A stretch of 31,311 bases of DNA from IDS-8 sp964607425 (GTDB lineage Bacteria > Pseudomonadota > Gammaproteobacteria > Steroidobacterales > Woeseiaceae). The DNA lies in NCBI GenBank assembly GCA_964607425.1, contig CAZSKQ010000031.1, positions 1 through 31,311 of the forward strand, given 5' to 3'. Both the position numbers and the translations under genes were made by a program. The stretch's first letter is position 1, and each line of letters starts with the position of its first letter. A model generated the notes under the pieces. It had not been told where the DNA came from, searched no databases, and was given only the letters and a program-made list of their open reading frames with translations. This document shows, piece after piece, positions 9,122 to 18,113 of the stretch.

Positions 9122-10595
9122 CCAACTGCTGGGCATCGACCAGGGCACGAGCAGCAGCCGCGCCGTCGTGTTCGATCGCCGATTGCAGCCGGTCACAAGC
9201 GCCCAGCAGGAATTCGCACAGAGCTATCCGCAACCGGGATGGGTAGAACACGATCCGGAGGCGATCTGGGCCACGGTGCTCGACGTCACGAAGCGCGCGA
9301 TCGCCGCAAGCAACTCGCCGGGTGAAATCCGCGGGCTCGGCATCACCAACCAGCGCGAGACCACGCTCGTGTGGGACCGCGACAGCGGCCGCTGCATCTA
9401 CCCGGCGATCGTGTGGCAGGACCGCCGCACCGCCGCGCGCTGCCGCCGGCTTGCGGACGACGGCCTCGAGCAGACGGTCACGGAAAGGACGGGACTGCTC
9501 ATCGACCCCTACTTTTCCGCGACCAAGCTCGCCTGGATCCTCGACCATGTCGGCGGCGCTCGCCGGGATGCGAACGCCGGCCGGCTCGCCTTCGGCACCG
9601 TCGACACGTATCTCGCCTGGCGCCTGACGAACGGCCGCGTGCACGCGACGGACGCGACCAATGCCAGCCGCACCATGCTCTTCAACATCCACACCCAGCA
9701 ATGGGACCAGGAACTCTTGCGGATACTCGACATACCCCCCTCGCTGCTCCCGGAGGTAAAGGACTGCGCCGCCGAGTTCGGCACCACCGATGCCTCCGTG
9801 CTCGGCACGGCGCTCCCGATCCGCGGTATCGCGGGCGACCAGCAGGCCGCTCTCGTCGGGCAAGCCGGCTTCGCCCCCGGGCTGACGAAGGCGACGTTCG
9901 GTACCGGCTGCTTCGTCATTACCAACACCGGCAGGCAGCCGGTCTCCTCGCGTAACAAGCTACTGACAACGATCGCGTACCGGCTGGACAACGAAGTGAC
10001 GTACGCGATCGAAGGCAGCATCTTCGTGGCCGGTTCGGCGGTGAAATGGCTGCGCGACGACCTGCACCTGGTCGAAACCGCGGCGGAAACCGGGAAGATT
10101 GCCGCGCAGACGGGAATCGTCCGGCACGTTCACGTGGTGCCGGCCTTCGCCGGTCTCGGTGCGCCGTGGTGGGACCCGGACGCGCGCGGCGCCATCCTGG
10201 GATTGACCCGCGACAGCGGCATCCCCGAGATCGTAACGGCAACGCTGCAGGCCGTTGCCTACCAGGCAAAGGACCTCGTAGAGGCCATGGCAAGCGACGG
10301 CATCTCACCGAGTGCGATCCGCGTTGACGGCGGCATGGCGGCAAACGCATGGCTGCTGCAGTTTCTCGCCGATATGCTCGGCGTAACCGTGCAACGGCCG
10401 CAAAATATCGAGTCGACGGTGACCGGTGCCGCGGCGCTGGCGGGCCTGCAGAGCGGCCTGTTCGACTCCCTCGATGCCGTGCAGGACCTGTGGCGTCAGG
10501 ATGCGACCTTCGAGCCGCGGATGGGCGCACGCCGCCGCAGGGCGTTGTACGACGGCTGGCGCAACGCCGTCGCGAGGGTACGCACCACCGGCTGA
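9114..10595 (+). CDS. glpK: Glycerol kinase
   Basis: FGGY-family sugar/polyol kinase of 493 aa that phosphorylates glycerol to sn-glycerol 3-phosphate. It opens LLGIDQGTSSSRAVVFD (ATP phosphate site) and carries ITNQRETTLVWDRDSG, VWQDRRTA, FGTVDTYLAWRLT, GDQQAALVGQ, FGTGCFVI and GLGAPWWDPDARGAILGLTR, all glycerol-kinase specific. ATG 9114 is chosen over the upstream open frame because the family begins at MADQLLGID and the segment before is the thioesterase gene in another frame. No glpF or glpD is adjacent, which is unusual for glpK; the coupling to aacS and a thioesterase is the odd part. Confidence 0.95.
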   Translation: MADQLLGIDQGTSSSRAVVFDRRLQPVTSAQQEFAQSYPQPGWVEHDPEAIWATVLDVTKRAIAASNSPGEIRGLGITNQRETTLVWDRDSGRCIYPAIVWQDRRTAARCRRLADDGLEQTVTERTGLLIDPYFSATKLAWILDHVGGARRDANAGRLAFGTVDTYLAWRLTNGRVHATDATNASRTMLFNIHTQQWDQELLRILDIPPSLLPEVKDCAAEFGTTDASVLGTALPIRGIAGDQQAALVGQAGFAPGLTKATFGTGCFVITNTGRQPVSSRNKLLTTIAYRLDNEVTYAIEGSIFVAGSAVKWLRDDLHLVETAAETGKIAAQTGIVRHVHVVPAFAGLGAPWWDPDARGAILGLTRDSGIPEIVTATLQAVAYQAKDLVEAMASDGISPSAIRVDGGMAANAWLLQFLADMLGVTVQRPQNIESTVTGAAALAGLQSGLFDSLDAVQDLWRQDATFEPRMGARRRRALYDGWRNAVARVRTTG

Positions 10596-10715
10596 ACAAG
10601 CACGGACGTGATACCCTCGATCGAAAGCCTGAGGGGAGCCGCCGCGCCGCCGTTTGTTCTGCCGGCCTCTCGCCGGTATCCTCCCCGCCTCGCTGCCTTT
10701 CACCAGGAGCACGCC

Positions 10716-13463
10716 GTGCGCTACTTCACCGCGTTATTTGCCCTCGTTATCGCCGTATCGGCCGGTCCGGCATTCGCCCGCGACGAGCTGCCGATTCCCG
10801 AGATTGCGTTTGAAAAATTCGTGCTCGACAACGGCCTGACCGTCGTCATCCACGAAGATCACAAGGCGCCGATCGTTGCCGTCAACGTGTGGTATCACGT
10901 CGGCGCGAAAAACGAAGTCCCGGGGAAGACCGGCTTCGCGCACCTGTTCGAGCACCTGATGTTCAATGGCTCCGAGCACTACAACGACGACTACTTCAAA
11001 CCGTTCGACGCGGTGGGCGCCACCGAGATGAACGGCACCACCAATTCCGATCGCACCAACTACTTCCAGAACGTGCCGGCGACGGCGCTCGACATGGTGC
11101 TGTGGATGGAATCGGATCGCATGTGCTGCATGAACAACGCGGTCGACCAGGCGCGGCTCGACGAGCAGCGCGGGGTGGTGCAGAACGAGAAACGCCAGGG
11201 TGAGAACCAGCCGTATGGCGAGGTGTTCAACCTCATCCAGGAGAATACCTACCCGGAAGGTCACCCCTACAACCACACCGTCATCGGCTCGATGGAAGAC
11301 CTGGACGCCGCCTCGCTCGAGGACGTGCACGCATGGTTCGACCAGTACTACGGTCCGAACAACGCCACCATCGTGATCGCGGGCGACGTGGAGACGGCAG
11401 CCGCACTCGAGAAGGTCAGGCATTACTTCGGCGGCATCGCGCCCAGCCCGCCGATCGAACGTCACACTGCCTGGGTCGCGAAGCGCGAGGGCACGCAACG
11501 CCAGGTCCTGCAGGACCGCGTGCCGCAGGCCCGCGTTTACAAGGTCTGGAACGTGCCGGAGCTGACCGATCCCGCGGCCGACTACCTCTCGCTGTTCGCC
11601 GACGTGCTCGCGAACGGCAAGAACTCGCGTCTCTACAAGAAGCTCGTGTACGACGAGCAGGTCGCCACCGGGGTCGGCGCTTCCGTCTGGGGCCGCGAGC
11701 TCGGCAGCCTGTTCATCGTGACGGCGAATGCCAGCCCCGGCCAGGACCTCGCCGACGTCGAACGCATGCTGGACGCCGAGATGCGGAACCTTTTGGCCGA
11801 GGGCCTCAGTCCCGCGGAGCTCGAGCGCGCGCGCACCGGCCAGTTCGCCGGCTTTATCCGCGGCGTGGAGCGTATCGGCGGCTTCGGCGGCAAGTCGGAT
11901 GTGCTCGCCTCCAGCGAGGTCTATTACGGCAGTCCCGACGGCTACCAACAGAGCCTGCGCACGATTCGCGAAGCGGGGGCGGAAGACGTGCTGGCCGCGG
12001 CCCGCCAGTGGCTGCAGGACGGCGCCTACGTGCTCGAAGTGCACCCGTACCCGCAGCTCGCGGCAGCGGACACCGAGGTCGACCGCGCCGACGGTCCGCC
12101 CATGCCGGAGGCGTTTCCGGCAGTGAGCTTCGCCGACTTCGAGCGCATCGAGCTGGAAAACGGTCTCGACGTCATCGTGGCGCCGCACGGGGCGGTGCCG
12201 GTGGTGGAATTCGCGCTGCTGGTCGATGCCGGGTATGCGGCCGACAAGGACGGCACGCTGGGCGCCGCCAACCTTGCGCTCGACATGATGGACGAAGGCA
12301 CGGAACACATGGACGCGCTGGAGATCGCGGCCACGGCCACCCGGCTGGGCGCGGAGATCAATCTCGGCTCGAACCTCGACACGTCTTTTGCCTCGCTTTC
12401 CGCGCTCAAGGCGAACCTCGAGGAATCCCTCGAGCTGTACGCCGAAATCGTCCTGAACCCGACGTTCCCGCCCGAGGAACTGGAGCGCCTGCGGGCGCTG
12501 CAGATCGCGGGCATCCAGCAGGAGCTGGCCCAGCCGTTCGCCATGGCGCTGCGGCTGTTCCCGCAGCTCGTCTACGCCCCGGACCACGCCTATTCCATCC
12601 CGTTCACCGGCTCCGGCACGCTGGCGTCGGTCGAATCGATGACGCGCGCAGACCTGGTGCGCTTCCACGAGACCTGGTTCCGGCCGAACAACGCCACCAT
12701 GATCGTGGTGGGTGATACGACGCTGGCCGAAGTTCGCCCGCTGCTGGAGAAATACTTCGCCCGCTGGAAGCCGGCCGAGGTGCCGCACAAGAATATCGGC
12801 CCGGACCGGCTGCCGGAGACGAGCACGGTGCACGTGGTCGACCGCCCCGGCTCCGCGCAGGCGGTGATCATCGCCGGCCACGTCATGCCGCCCTACGACA
12901 ATCCCGACAGGCTCCCCCTCGCGGCCGCGAACGAGGTGCTCGGCGGCAGCTTCACCGCCAGGCTCAACATGAACCTGCGCGAGGACAAGCACTGGTCCTA
13001 CGGCGCCCGCAGCTCGATCGTCGATGCCAGTGGGCCGCAGCCTTTCTTCGCCTACGCGCCGGTGCAGACGGACAAGGCCGCGGAATCCATGGCCGAGATC
13101 CAGAAGGAGCTGGAGGCGATCGTGACCGCCGAGCCGCCGACGCCCGAGGAAGTGCAGCGGGTCAAGAATCAGAACATCCTGACCCTGCCCGGGCGATGGG
13201 AAACGGCATCGTCCGTGCTGAGCTCGATCAGCGAGATCGTGCGCTTCGGCCTCGACGAGAACTACTGGGACGCCTATCCCGAGCACATCCGCGCACTGGA
13301 CGTGCCGGCGGTCGCCGGCGCTGCCAGGCAGTACATGCATCCGCAGCGGCTGGTCTGGGTCGTCGTCGGCGACTGGTCGCGCATCGAAGACGGTGTGCGT
13401 GCCCTGGAGCTCGGCAAAATCGACCTGGTAACGCTCGACGGCAACGGTTTGCATCGGGAGTAG
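10716..13463 (+). CDS. Periplasmic M16-family zinc peptidase, two tandem M16 domains
   Basis: Pitrilysin/insulinase-type metallopeptidase of 915 aa. The GTG start at 10716 has AGGAG at 10705-10709 and begins a clear Sec signal peptide, RYFTALFALVIAVSAGPAFA, cleaved before RDELP. A longer frame from 10608 would bury that signal. The N-terminal M16 domain has the inverted zinc motif H76-L-F-E79-H80. The downstream region VVQNEKRQGENQPYGEV should provide the third ligand. The second half (from about residue 470) repeats the fold without HxxEH, the usual inactive lid copy. Such proteins degrade peptides in the periplasm. It follows glpK by 120 bases that contain no clear promoter or terminator. 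Confidence 0.92.
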   Translation: MRYFTALFALVIAVSAGPAFARDELPIPEIAFEKFVLDNGLTVVIHEDHKAPIVAVNVWYHVGAKNEVPGKTGFAHLFEHLMFNGSEHYNDDYFKPFDAVGATEMNGTTNSDRTNYFQNVPATALDMVLWMESDRMCCMNNAVDQARLDEQRGVVQNEKRQGENQPYGEVFNLIQENTYPEGHPYNHTVIGSMEDLDAASLEDVHAWFDQYYGPNNATIVIAGDVETAAALEKVRHYFGGIAPSPPIERHTAWVAKREGTQRQVLQDRVPQARVYKVWNVPELTDPAADYLSLFADVLANGKNSRLYKKLVYDEQVATGVGASVWGRELGSLFIVTANASPGQDLADVERMLDAEMRNLLAEGLSPAELERARTGQFAGFIRGVERIGGFGGKSDVLASSEVYYGSPDGYQQSLRTIREAGAEDVLAAARQWLQDGAYVLEVHPYPQLAAADTEVDRADGPPMPEAFPAVSFADFERIELENGLDVIVAPHGAVPVVEFALLVDAGYAADKDGTLGAANLALDMMDEGTEHMDALEIAATATRLGAEINLGSNLDTSFASLSALKANLEESLELYAEIVLNPTFPPEELERLRALQIAGIQQELAQPFAMALRLFPQLVYAPDHAYSIPFTGSGTLASVESMTRADLVRFHETWFRPNNATMIVVGDTTLAEVRPLLEKYFARWKPAEVPHKNIGPDRLPETSTVHVVDRPGSAQAVIIAGHVMPPYDNPDRLPLAAANEVLGGSFTARLNMNLREDKHWSYGARSSIVDASGPQPFFAYAPVQTDKAAESMAEIQKELEAIVTAEPPTPEEVQRVKNQNILTLPGRWETASSVLSSISEIVRFGLDENYWDAYPEHIRALDVPAVAGAARQYMHPQRLVWVVVGDWSRIEDGVRALELGKIDLVTLDGNGLHRE

Positions 13464-13479
13464 CGGGCGCATCCATCGC

Positions 13480-14397
13480 ATGTCAATTCGCTTCGATGAG
13501 CGCGTCGTCATCGTGACGGGCGCCGGCCAGGGCCTCGGCCGCTCGCACGCGTTGGAGTTCGCGCGCCGCGGCGCGCGCGTGGTGGTCAACGATCTCGGCA
13601 GCGCCCGCGACGGCGCCGGCACCTCCAGCGACGCGGCCGACGAGGTCGTGCGCCAGATCGCCGCCGAGGGAGGCAAGGCTATCGCCAATGGCGCCAACGT
13701 GGCCCGCTTCGAGGAGGTCCAGGCCATGGTCGCGGAGACCCTCGACCGCTGGGGCCGCGTCGACGTTCTCGTCAACAACGCCGGCATACTGCGCGACAAG
13801 ACGTTTGCAAAAATGGATCTCTGCGATTTCCAGGCGGTCATGGACGTACACCTCGAAGGCTCCGTCAACTGCACGAAGGCGGTATGGGAGCCGATGCGTG
13901 AACGCCGGTACGGCCGCATCGTGATGACGACGTCATCGAGCGGTCTCTACGGCAACTTCGGGCAGACCAACTACGGCGCGGCCAAGATGGCGCTGGTCGG
14001 CTTCATGAATTCGCTGGCGCTCGAAGGCGAGAAGCACGGTATCAGGGTCAATTCGCTCGCACCCATCGCGGCGACCCGCATGACGGAAGACCTGATGACG
14101 CCGGAGGTGCTGGCGCTCCTGGAGCCGGCAGCGGTGACGCCGGCGGTAATTTTTCTCGCGAGCGAGGACGCGCCTGCCCGGCAGATTCTCGCTGCCGGCG
14201 CCGGCGTCTACGCGCGCGTCGTCATCAGCGAGACGCCCGGTGTGTTCCTCGCGCCCGGGGAGCGCGACGCCGAGCACGTCGCGGCGGCCTGGAAGCGCAT
14301 CGCCTCCACGGAAGGCCAGCGCGAGCTTTCGGCCGGCGGCGAGCAAACGGTAAAATTCCTGAAAAGGGCCGCCGCGGAGATCGGTATCGACCTGTAG
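13480..14397 (+). CDS. SDR-family 3-hydroxyacyl-CoA dehydrogenase-like oxidoreductase
   Basis: Short-chain dehydrogenase of 305 aa, longer than a minimal SDR. The Rossmann motif is TGAGQGLG (13-20), NNAG lies at 99-102, and the catalytic set is a Ser in TTSSSGLYG (about 152-154), Y165 and K169. The long loop after VVVNDLG (SARDGAGTSSDAADEVV) and the C-terminal extension match the dehydrogenase part of peroxisomal multifunctional enzyme type 2, which oxidises 3-hydroxyacyl-CoA. It starts 16 bases after the peptidase gene and ends with TAGGAG, which also serves as ribosome site for the thiolase. The pairing with a thiolase supports a beta-oxidation role; the substrate is unknown. Confidence 0.85.
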   Translation: MSIRFDERVVIVTGAGQGLGRSHALEFARRGARVVVNDLGSARDGAGTSSDAADEVVRQIAAEGGKAIANGANVARFEEVQAMVAETLDRWGRVDVLVNNAGILRDKTFAKMDLCDFQAVMDVHLEGSVNCTKAVWEPMRERRYGRIVMTTSSSGLYGNFGQTNYGAAKMALVGFMNSLALEGEKHGIRVNSLAPIAATRMTEDLMTPEVLALLEPAAVTPAVIFLASEDAPARQILAAGAGVYARVVISETPGVFLAPGERDAEHVAAAWKRIASTEGQRELSAGGEQTVKFLKRAAAEIGIDL

Positions 14398-14409
14398 GAG
14401 CACAGCCAA

Positions 14410-15591
14410 ATGAAGGAAGCCGTCATTGTCTCCACCGCGCGCACGCCGATCGGCAAGGCGTACCGCGGCGCGTTCAACAACCTCGAAGCCCCGACTCTCG
14501 CATCGCACGCGATCCGCGCGGCCGTGCGGCGGGCCGGGATCGACCCCGCCGAAGTCGACGACGTGGTCATGGGCTGCGCCATGCAGCAGGGCTCGAGCGG
14601 CCGCAACGTCGCCCGCCAGGCGCTGCTCGCGGCGGGGCTGCCGGCGACGGTTGCCGGCATGAGCGTCGACCGCCAGTGCTCTTCCGGCATGATGGCGATC
14701 GCAATCGCCGCCAAGCAGATCCTCGAAGACAACATGCCGATCGTGATCGGCGGCGGCCTGGAGTCGATCAGCCTCGTGCAAAACGAGCATTTCAACCGCT
14801 ACCGCGCGGACGATCCGAACGTGCTGGCCGCGGCACCCGACATCTACATGAGCATGATCGAGACCGCCGAGGTCGTGACGAAGCGCTACGGCATCACGCG
14901 CGAACGGCAGGACGAATACGCGCTGCAGAGCCAGCAGCGGACGGCCGCGGCACAGGAGCGCGGCGCGTTCGATGACGAAATCGTACCGGTTACCGCCACG
15001 CAGGCGGTGCAGGACAAGCAGACGGGCGAGGTGAGCTTCCGCGAGGTCACCCTCGAAAAGGATGAGGGCAACCGCCCGGGCACGACGCTGGAAGCCCTCG
15101 CCGGCTTAAAGCCCGTGTTCGAGGGCGGCCACATCACGGCCGGCAATGCCAGCCAGCTCTCCGACGGCGCCTCGGCGGCCGTGCTGATGGACGGCAAGCT
15201 GGCCGAAAAGAAGGGTCTCGAGCCGCTGGGCGTCTACCGCGCAATCGCTGTCGCCGGTACCCGCCCGGACGAAATGGGAATCGGCCCGGTATTCGCGGTG
15301 CCGAAGCTGCTCGAGCGCTGCGGCCTGAAGATGGATGACATCGGGCTCTGGGAGCTGAACGAGGCCTTCGCGGTGCAGGTCCTTTATTGCCGGGATACCC
15401 TGGGAATCCCGGATGAGCTTTTGAACGTCAACGGCGGCGCGATCTCGATCGGCCACCCCTACGGCATGTCGGGCGCCCGCCTCGTCAGTCATGCCCTGAT
15501 CGAGGGCAAGCGCCGCGGCGCCAAGTTCGTCGTCTGCACGATGTGCGTCGGCGGCGGCATGGGTGCGGCGGGCCTGTTCGAGGTCCTGTAG
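14410..15591 (+). CDS. Acetyl-CoA acetyltransferase / 3-ketoacyl-CoA thiolase
   Basis: Thiolase of 393 aa. Catalytic residues are all present: nucleophile C90 in VDRQCSSGMMA, H349 in GGAISIGHPYGMSGAR, and C379 in CTMCVGGGMGAAGLFE. It could cleave 3-ketoacyl-CoA, or interconvert acetoacetyl-CoA and acetyl-CoA. With the SDR directly upstream and aacS in the same stretch, the set can take acetoacetate to acetyl-CoA or perform the last beta-oxidation steps. AGGAG at 14396-14400 precedes ATG 14410. The TAG stop lies within a REP-like repeat. Confidence 0.92.
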   Translation: MKEAVIVSTARTPIGKAYRGAFNNLEAPTLASHAIRAAVRRAGIDPAEVDDVVMGCAMQQGSSGRNVARQALLAAGLPATVAGMSVDRQCSSGMMAIAIAAKQILEDNMPIVIGGGLESISLVQNEHFNRYRADDPNVLAAAPDIYMSMIETAEVVTKRYGITRERQDEYALQSQQRTAAAQERGAFDDEIVPVTATQAVQDKQTGEVSFREVTLEKDEGNRPGTTLEALAGLKPVFEGGHITAGNASQLSDGASAAVLMDGKLAEKKGLEPLGVYRAIAVAGTRPDEMGIGPVFAVPKLLERCGLKMDDIGLWELNEAFAVQVLYCRDTLGIPDELLNVNGGAISIGHPYGMSGARLVSHALIEGKRRGAKFVVCTMCVGGGMGAAGLFEVL

Positions 15592-15615
15592 GAGCGCGCA
15601 TCGCGCGCGCTGCCC
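15588..15615 (+). repeat. REP-like palindrome C (left half of an inverted doublet)
   Basis: Begins GTAGGAGC and continues as a GCGCGC-rich hairpin. Its TAG (15589-15591) is the stop codon of the thiolase. Together with the opposite-facing copy at 15661-15686 it forms a REP doublet (REPIN/BIME type). Confidence 0.7.
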
Positions 15616-15660
15616 GCCGTCGCGGGTCTGTCCATGACAGGTGGTATCTTGACGGCCGGG

Positions 15661-15686
15661 GTATCGCGCGCAGTGCCCGCTCCTAC
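15661..15686 (-). repeat. REP-like palindrome D (right half of the inverted doublet)
   Basis: On the minus strand it reads GTAGGAGCGGGC, then an imperfect palindrome to GCGCGCGATAC. It faces copy C across 45 bases. The doublet 15588-15686 occupies most of the 142-base gap between the thiolase and the first kinase gene; I found no convincing promoter in that gap. Confidence 0.7.
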
Positions 15687-15733
15687 AGTACAATCTTCGC
15701 CGCCGCAGGGACGATCAGAGGATAGAACCTACA

Positions 15734-17020
15734 TTGCTCAGAGCCCGGCAGAAGCTTGGAAAATATCGCATTCTGGGGCGCCTCTCGTCGGGACCGCTCG
15801 CCGACGTCTACAAGGCTTTCGATACGATCCACAAGTCGCACGTTGCGCTGAAGATCCCGAAGCCCAGCCGCAACGTCACCGACGAGGATTTCCTGCGCGA
15901 GGTGCAGGTGGCGGCGCGGCTCAGGCACCCGAACATCCTGTCCATCCAGAACGCAAGCTACATAGGCGATCACTTCGTCATCGCGATGGAACTGGGCGAG
16001 GAATCGCTCGCCGACCGGCTGTTTCGCCGCATATCGACCAGCCGCGCGCTGGAACTCGCCGACCAGGCGCTGGCCGGACTCGCCTACGCGCACTCGCACA
16101 ATGTCATTCACTGCGACGTCAAGCCGGAAAACTACATCCTGTTTCCGGAGAATGTCCTGAAGCTCACTGACTTCGGTTTCGCGAAGATCAGCCTGCGCAC
16201 GCTCAAGGCTTCGGGGTCCGGAACGATCGACTACATCGCGCCGGAGCAGGCGATGGGCCGGCCGAAGTTCCAGTCGGACGTATTTTCCGCCGGGCTGGTC
16301 CTGTACCGGATGTTTTCCGGCAAGCTGCCCGAATGGCCGTTCGAGTGGCCGCTGCCGGGCCAGGAGCGCGTCAGCGCGCGGGTCCGTCCGGAGTTCGTCG
16401 ATTTCCTGCGCCGCGCGATCCAGCTCGATCCCGCGGAACGGTTTGCCGATGCAATGCAGATGTATTCGGCGTTTCGGCGGCTGCAGAGCCGGGCCCGCAA
16501 ACCGAGGCGAACGCTGGCGCGGCGCTCCAGGCATGCGTCACCGTCCTGGCGGCAGCAGCAATGGCGGGAGTTCCAGCGCCAGTTTCGCCGGGTGCTCGAC
16601 ACCCGCCACGAATGCCGCCGCTGCGAGGGCCCGGTGGCTGAGAGCATGCAGGCCTGTCCCTGGTGCGGTGTCGAGAACCCGACGCGCGGCCAGTCGACGG
16701 CCATGCCGACCCAGTGCCCGCGCTGCGAGCGGGGGGTGAAGCGCGATTGGGATTACTGCCCCTGGTGCTACGGCGCCGGTTTCGAGCCGGAGACGAATCG
16801 CCGTTACGGCGATCGGCGGTACGTCACGAAATGCGCAAATCCGCGCTGCCGCCAGCCGCTGATGCCGTTCATGCGTTATTGCCCGTGGTGCCGGACGAAG
16901 GTGAAGAAGCCGTGGAAACTGGAAGGCAGCAAGCACAGCTGTCACGCGTGCAAGTGGGGTATCGCCAGGGATTTCTGGAACTTCTGTGCCTGGTGCCGCC
17001 AACCGGTGCGGCACAAATGA
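15734..17020 (+). CDS. Cytosolic Ser/Thr protein kinase with C-terminal zinc-knuckle array
   Basis: Hanks-type kinase of 428 aa. The catalytic domain spans about 10-250: glycine loop GRLSSGPLADV, ATP lysine K40, helix-C E56, catalytic loop H126-C-D128 VKPEN, D146-F-G, and intact APE at 169-171. The HCD form makes it a non-RD kinase. A basic linker (255-290) leads to four paired CxxC-type knuckles: C294/C297 with C308/C311, C328/C331 with C342/C345, C367/C372 with C383/C386, and C403/C406 with C418/C421. Each second pair reads C-[PA]-W-C. No transmembrane segment is present. The start is TTG 15734, with an AGAGGA-like site upstream; no in-frame ATG occurs before the kinase fold. A PP2C phosphatase follows 25 bases later, a classic kinase/phosphatase pair. 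Confidence 0.88.
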   Translation: MLRARQKLGKYRILGRLSSGPLADVYKAFDTIHKSHVALKIPKPSRNVTDEDFLREVQVAARLRHPNILSIQNASYIGDHFVIAMELGEESLADRLFRRISTSRALELADQALAGLAYAHSHNVIHCDVKPENYILFPENVLKLTDFGFAKISLRTLKASGSGTIDYIAPEQAMGRPKFQSDVFSAGLVLYRMFSGKLPEWPFEWPLPGQERVSARVRPEFVDFLRRAIQLDPAERFADAMQMYSAFRRLQSRARKPRRTLARRSRHASPSWRQQQWREFQRQFRRVLDTRHECRRCEGPVAESMQACPWCGVENPTRGQSTAMPTQCPRCERGVKRDWDYCPWCYGAGFEPETNRRYGDRRYVTKCANPRCRQPLMPFMRYCPWCRTKVKKPWKLEGSKHSCHACKWGIARDFWNFCAWCRQPVRHK

Positions 17021-17045
17021 CGAGCGCTGACGCGGGGAGCGCTCG

Positions 17046-17885
17046 GTGAGCGCTGCCGTTGACCGCATGGTAATGCTGGACGGCGCCGACCTGCCGGAAC
17101 GGCTGAGTATCGAGGTAGGCGGCGGCACCCTGGTCGCCTATACCTGCCGCTCGCCGGACAAGGAGACCGAGAACGAGGACACGGTGGCGGCGATCCCCTA
17201 CGGGCCGGATGCGGCGGTGCTGGTGGTTGCCGACGGCGCCGGCGGCCTGCCGATGGGGCGCCGGGCCTCTCGTATCGCCGTAACGTCGCTGGAGGCATCG
17301 CTGCAGGTGGCGATGTCGGAAACCATGCTGCTGCGAACGGCGATCCTGAACGGCATCGACGAAGCCAACAAGGCCGTATTGGCTCTGGGCGGCGGCTCCG
17401 CCACCACCCTGACGGTGGTGACCATCGAGGGGTGCATCGCGCGCGCCTACCAGATCGGCGATTCCGAGGCGATCATTGTCGGCCAGCGCGGCAAGCTTAA
17501 AGCGCAGACGCTCGCGCATTCGCCGACCGGATTTCTCGTCGAGGCCGGCTTCCTCGACCAGCGCGCCGCCCTGCACCACGAGGAACGCCATCTTGTATCG
17601 AATTTCCTCGGCACGAGCGACATGCGCATCGACATGGGTGCCACTGTAGAACTGATGCCGCGCGATACCGTGCTGCTCGCGAGTGACGGCCTGACGGACA
17701 ACATCCATATCGATGAAATCGTGGAGCTCGTGCGCAAGGGACCGCTCGCTGCGGCCATCGAGAAGCTGACGCGCCTGGCAAACCGGCGCATGACCGGCGA
17801 AGCGCGAACGCAGCCGAGCAAGCCCGACGACCTCTCGGTCATCCTCTTCCGCAAAAACAGGACGCGCCTGCAAAGCCCGCAATGA
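17046..17885 (+). CDS. PP2C-family Ser/Thr protein phosphatase
   Basis: Metal-dependent phosphatase of 279 aa, expected to reverse the neighbouring kinases. The PPM motifs are ENED (D45), VADGAGG (D63, G64), IGDSEA (138-142), LASDGLTD (D214) and KPDDLSVIL (D261/D262), so the two-metal site appears complete. It has no signal peptide or membrane helix and should be cytoplasmic. The GTG start at 17046 follows a GGGGA stretch and lies 25 bases after the kinase stop. Short PP2C enzymes of this type accompany FHA proteins and kinases in type VI secretion and other signalling clusters, but no secretion genes are present here. Confidence 0.88.
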   Translation: MSAAVDRMVMLDGADLPERLSIEVGGGTLVAYTCRSPDKETENEDTVAAIPYGPDAAVLVVADGAGGLPMGRRASRIAVTSLEASLQVAMSETMLLRTAILNGIDEANKAVLALGGGSATTLTVVTIEGCIARAYQIGDSEAIIVGQRGKLKAQTLAHSPTGFLVEAGFLDQRAALHHEERHLVSNFLGTSDMRIDMGATVELMPRDTVLLASDGLTDNIHIDEIVELVRKGPLAAAIEKLTRLANRRMTGEARTQPSKPDDLSVILFRKNRTRLQSPQ

Positions 17886-17906
17886 CGGCCCGCAACATTA
17901 AGTCAA

Positions 17907-17941
17907 GCGGCCGGTGAATGAGTTGCGAGCGCTCCGGCCGC
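17907..17941. other. Perfect 8-bp inverted repeat after the phosphatase gene
   Basis: GCGGCCGG (17907-17914) and CCGGCCGC (17934-17941) flank a 19-base spacer, starting 21 bases after the phosphatase stop. No T-run follows. It sits in the 228-base gap before the Gly-rich lipoprotein gene and may be a 3' end structure or a regulatory site. A weak TG-T-GATTAT extended -10-like string lies at 17952-17960. Nothing else is clear in the gap. Confidence 0.4.
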
Positions 17942-18113
17942 GTATTAAGGTTGTGATTATCTGGCCGCCGGGCGTGGCAGCCGCTAAAGCATGACGCGTG
18001 GAACTAACGCGTTGTCGCGGCGATCAAAACACGAATCAGGGATCGCTGGCCGCCATTCGTTGCGGGCCGGCCCCTTACCGGTGACGCTCAACCTCGCGCG
18101 AGGCAATAAGTCC

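Noticed and set aside
10734..13919. Very long minus-strand open frame (1061 codons) opposite the M16 peptidase and SDR genes
   Set aside because: The plus strand encodes complete, motif-bearing enzymes here. The antisense translation is Arg/His/Val-rich with no recognisable domain, as expected from high-GC codon bias.
14394..14401. GTAGGAGC at the SDR stop as a seventh REP copy
   Set aside because: No palindrome follows. The AGGAG is correctly spaced as the ribosome site of the thiolase, so chance is sufficient.
15649..15694. TTGACG ... TACAAT as a promoter for the first kinase
   Set aside because: The spacer is 34 bases, twice the functional length, and contains a REP copy.
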